Part shown: piece after piece, positions 61,501-64,000 of the stretch | How the letters are laid out: each line of letters opens with the position of its first letter | How positions within the stretch are numbered: position 1 is the first letter of the stretch | Assembly (NCBI GenBank): GCA_940671915.1 | Contig: CALNVZ010003435.1 | Location: 2,142,951-2,206,950 of the forward strand | Direction: 5' to 3' | Origin: Paracentrotus lividus | Lineage: Eukaryota; Echinodermata; Echinoidea; Camarodonta; Echinidae | DNA: 64,000 nucleotides | Made by a program: the position numbers and the translations under genes | Notes under the pieces: generated by a model | Seen by the model: the letters and a program-made list of their open reading frames with translations, nothing else | Database searches by the model: none | What the model was told of the DNA's origin: nothing

Positions 61501-64000
61501 GTAAAAGTTTAAATTGATGGTGAGGCTTATAACTGAAGCACGGTCCAACAAAACTATATTTTTGATATGCAAATCTACAACGAAAAAACAATATATTGCA
61601 TCACCAAACTCTCTCCAAAGTGACATATGAGCATGTTGATTGCAGTTGACTGCAAGGAAGCAGAAGAATAACTAAGAAAACACAAATATTTACAAAACTT
61701 CTTTACGATGGAACCTATTAATTCATCAAGAATAAATTTGTTGCCACAGCATGCAATCTTAAAAGTCACATAGCATTTTACTATCAAAGACAAGGACGGT
61801 GGCCAAATTGATGGCAAACTTGCAGTTTTGTATGCTATTAGGATGTCATTTTCGTAATGCAGAAAGATTTGCCTTGAAAAAAAAAACTTTACTGCTATTT
61901 TCTGTTGAGATAAATGTTGAAAATCATTTATATGTAATGAAAATATATATTTGAGAAGAATAAAAGTAGAAAAGAATTTAGAAATAATTGCACAAATAAT
62001 GTCAAGATCAAGAATGAAATCTGAGATGTTCAAAAATAAGCTTCTGATAAACTTGTACTCGCCTTTTCAAAGCACGGTCTGATACGTAGCGCGACATTGA
62101 TTAGGATGGGTCTGACATTGCTCTCTGAGATCTCCATGAGGATGCGAGTGAGACCAGACATGGCTTCCAATGTGATGCTATCTTCAGGGTCATCTTTATC
62201 ATCCATACCGGCCATCATGGAGGATAGAACAGTGGTGGAATACTTCTGCACCTGTTACATCACAATGAATGAATGAATCAAGTGGTAAGGAAGAATTTAC
62301 GGATATCATACTAATTTTTAAACATTTAACAATTTTAAAGCCCAAGCCCTAACAAAACAGAGATATTTTTGTAAAAAGGGCAGGGAGAAAGGATCTTTTG
62401 TAGCAGGATAATTTTTTTTTCTTCATGGGGGTTCTTTTCCAACCCTTTTTAGGCAAAATCGCCCCATGGTTCATGTTTCAATGGTTAAGGGGGCTCTTTT
62501 TAGTCACATGGAGCAAAATCGCAATGAGCCCCTGTGTAATTTTTACCATGATCGGTATGTCCTGTTCCGGGGATTTAGTTTGAGCATTTATGCTTGAGAG
62601 GTGTTGTGGTATAGAAGACAAGTCACAAACTCTTCTTTTGCAAGACATTAATCTACATTTGCCTCACTCAACCCAGGTGACAATTAAGTGCCAGTAAGAA
62701 GAAATGCCATGAATGCTTGAGTACTTTATTTTGGACAATTCTAACCCTCCAGTACACTATGTACAAGAGGACGTAGTATACTGGAAACAATAAGCAAAGT
62801 CTATCTGGTCGGATCCTAGACTTGCTATGTTGCCCAGTCCCTTGATGCAGAGCTTCCGAATGACAGCATTACCATCCACAAGCCTTCCTAGTAGGTTATT
62901 CCTGATGATTTCGACCTCCTATTATACTTTGTACAATAAGTTCTAGTCTAGATACTATAAGTGAGACCTACCTGGTCGGATCCTAGACTTGCTATATTGC
63001 CAAGTCCCTTGATGCAGAGCTTCCGAATGACAGCATTCCCATCCACAAGCCTACTGAGTGAGTTATTCATGATGATCTCGACCTCCAATTATACTTTGTA
63101 CAATAAGTTCTAGTCTAGATACTATAAGTGAGACCTACCTGGTCGGATCCTAGACTTGCTATGTTACCCAGTCCCTTGATGCAGAGCTTCCTCACGATAG
63201 CATTCCCATCCACAAGCCTTCCTAGCAGGTTGTTCATGATTATTTCAACTTGTGAGATGTCTCCTGCACACTTCTGATTGATCAGCTACATGGCAAAATA
63301 AACAAAATAAAACAAAACTTTTCAATGATATCACAGGGACAAGCTTTACCTTTACAAGAAAGAAAATTATTGACTTTTATTCATCATAATAGCAAGACTC
63401 TTACCTCCTTTAAAGCCAATTAAAAAACATATCTGTATCCTTCATACCCCTGATCATTCATTAGAATTTCCCTAAGGGAGCAGTGCAGCGCTTTGTATCC
63501 CATGGAAAAGGTGCTATATAAGTTTAATCATTATTATTATTATTATAATTATATCCATCTGTCATCAAGTTTATGAAAATAGCCATGAAGGAATTTCTTA
63601 GTGTTCTAGTCACACTCGAAACGGGTTGTTTCACTGCTAAAATGCCCATAACATCATCAAATTGGAGGATGCTGCTTGTTTATGTTTCATGTTGATTAAA
63701 ATGATTGAATGTATAATACAATGATTGTCACAACATGATGGTCCTAAGCACTATCATTATTATTGAATTAAAAAACAAATATAGCATAGTAGATCATATC
63801 AACTCAAAACAACAACTACTGATATATACACAGAAAGAAAATTGAAGAGTACTCAAACAACGTACCTCAGCAAGGAAAGCTGTAGTGACGATTCTTTGGG
63901 TGTCAAACAGACTGTTCAGATTGGGAGAAAGAGCTCCAATGATGCGAGGAATATAGTTACCTCGATACTCTGCAACGGCTCTGTATAGATTAGCAACAAT
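55531..64000 (-). CDS. MROH1: Maestro heat-like repeat protein MROH1 (HEATR7A), C-terminal exons (partial)
   Basis: Exons, 5' to 3': 64000-63866 (cut by the edge), 63285-63139, 62251-62063, 61442-61287, 56682-56548, 56204-56036 and 55613-55531, ending in TAG at 55531. Phases are 0 throughout until the last intron (phase 1), and all joins are in frame. All introns are GT-AG except 62062-61443, which starts GCGAGT. The ~271 visible residues are helical HEAT-type repeats with the family words YIPRIIGALSPNLNS, VALRIRPCFEK, ASVRAAAFTLFGNLS, FQKHLLEDRKLNYGEF, STWPDIRANAAMCVGFLLG and LLKDPEPSVRIKASEA. MROH1 is a large HEAT-repeat protein reported to be linked to lysosomes; its molecular role is poorly defined. 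The fourth visible intron (61286-56683) holds the nested foldback elements. Two partial copies of the 63139 exon lie in the intron just after it. The 5' part lies beyond the right edge. Confidence 0.9.
57072..60981. mobile_element. 3.9-kb foldback element with tandem-repeat arms, inside a MROH1 intron
   Basis: The outer ends AATAGTCCAGGCTAG and CTAGCCTGGACTAT are inverted partners. The pairing continues through TATATACAATGTTTTTTGAT and ATCAAAAAACATTGTATATA. Each arm is a tandem array of a ~160-bp unit containing GAGGGTGCTGATTCCAAATC, GATGAGTGCCAGCCGCGAAA and AAAATTCAAAATGGC. The left arm has about nine units (near 57149, 57298, 57458, 57618, 57778, 57913, 58066, 58211 and 58399, the last ones degenerate). 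The right arm (60186-60981) has about five in the opposite orientation. The structure matches foldback/TU-type elements known from sea urchins. No transposase is seen. Confidence 0.85.
58565..59559. mobile_element. Nested 995-bp foldback element with ~370-bp inverted repeats
   Basis: It lies in the centre of the 57072-60981 element. Left end TACACTGTCCGTCATAAAGG and right end CTTTATGACGAACAGTGTA are inverted. The arms (about 58565-58935 and 59195-59559) pair through CATTTTTTCTCATTTTGGGG/CCCCCAAAATAAGAAAAAATG and CCCTCAGTCCTACCCC/GGGGTAGGACTGAGGG, around a ~260-bp AT-rich centre. The flanking TA on each side would fit a Tc1/mariner-type target site, which is inference. Confidence 0.82.
62805..62915 (-). 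pseudogene. Partial duplicate of the MROH1 exon, copy A, dead splice donor
   Basis: On the minus strand it reads VEIIRNNLLGRLVDGNAVIR followed by KLCIKGLGNIASLGSDQ, 37 codons, matching the last 37 codons of the true exon at 63285-63139 with few changes. It is preceded by AG, but the base after CAG is A (ATAGAC) where the true exon has GTAGGT, so the donor is lost. It sits exactly 167 bp from copy B. Confidence 0.8.
62972..63082 (-). other. Partial duplicate of the MROH1 exon, copy B, splice signals intact
   Basis: This 37-codon copy reads VEIIMNNSLSRLVDGNAVIR followed by KLCIKGLGNIASLGSDQ. It has an AG directly before VEII and an intact GTAGGT donor. Entry and exit phases are both 0, so inclusion would keep the frame. 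No polypyrimidine tract precedes the AG, which makes use as an exon uncertain. It could be a cryptic alternative or extra exon, or an inert duplicate. Confidence 0.6.

Larger units (their letters stand above)
62805..63285. repeat. Tandem 167-bp duplication containing partial exon plus intron
   Basis: The sequence GGTCGGATCCTAGACTTGCT recurs at exact 167-bp spacing (GGATCC at 62811, 62978 and 63145). The intronic part, including AAGTTCTAGTCTAGATACTA, is duplicated too, so the unit spans the exon's 3' 111 bp and the following intron. Confidence 0.9.

Noticed and set aside
61575..62033. A 152-codon open frame on the minus strand.
   Set aside because: It lies wholly inside the MROH1 intron between the exons at 62063 and 61442. 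Its composition is hydrophobic and AT-driven with no family resemblance. Chance open frame.

Overview
This window is nuclear DNA from an animal, most likely a marine invertebrate deuterostome and probably an echinoderm such as a sea urchin. The signs are AT-rich sequence, small exons with GT-AG introns, many short inverted-repeat elements ending in CAGG...CCTG, TTA/ATC/TA microsatellites, and foldback elements like the TU elements described in sea urchins. The species call is inference.

Six genes can be supported. In order: (1) the 5' end of MED10 (minus strand, 450-1092), running off the left edge; (2) a complete four-exon ATMIN/ASCIZ orthologue (plus, 6003-10855, 999 aa) with four N-terminal zinc-finger-like units and a long tail of TQT-type LC8-binding motifs; (3) an unrecognised 492-aa protein in one coding exon (minus, 20585-22063), probably with a non-coding first exon near 24081; (4) a complete eight-exon gene (minus, 34294-39425) for a 275-aa predicted type I membrane protein carrying a C2H2-like motif on its lumenal side; (5) an eleven-exon C18orf63 (DUF4708) orthologue (plus, 39763-48608), head to head with gene 4 and separated from it by a 337-bp putative bidirectional promoter; (6) the 3' end of MROH1/HEATR7A (minus, 55531-64000), running off the right edge. 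I joined exons by hand and checked reading phase at each join. Genes 1, 2, 4 and 6 join cleanly. Gene 5 has unexplained frame conflicts around exons 3-4.

Between the genes: 1.1-6.0 kb holds inverted-repeat elements; 10.9-20.6 kb is AT-rich sequence, probably including long 3' UTRs, with a striking 292-bp palindrome at 16.6 kb; 24.1-34.3 kb is a repeat-rich gene desert; 48.7-55.5 kb is AT-rich with several small transposon-like elements; and 57.07-60.98 kb, inside a MROH1 intron, is a 3.9-kb foldback element with a second foldback element nested in it.

The genes are unrelated housekeeping or poorly known genes, not a pathway cluster. The most interesting observations are the tandemly expanded LC8-motif array in ATMIN, the 167-bp tandem copies of a MROH1 exon, the nested foldback elements, the predicted lumenal C2H2-like protein, and the frame conflicts in the C18orf63 orthologue.
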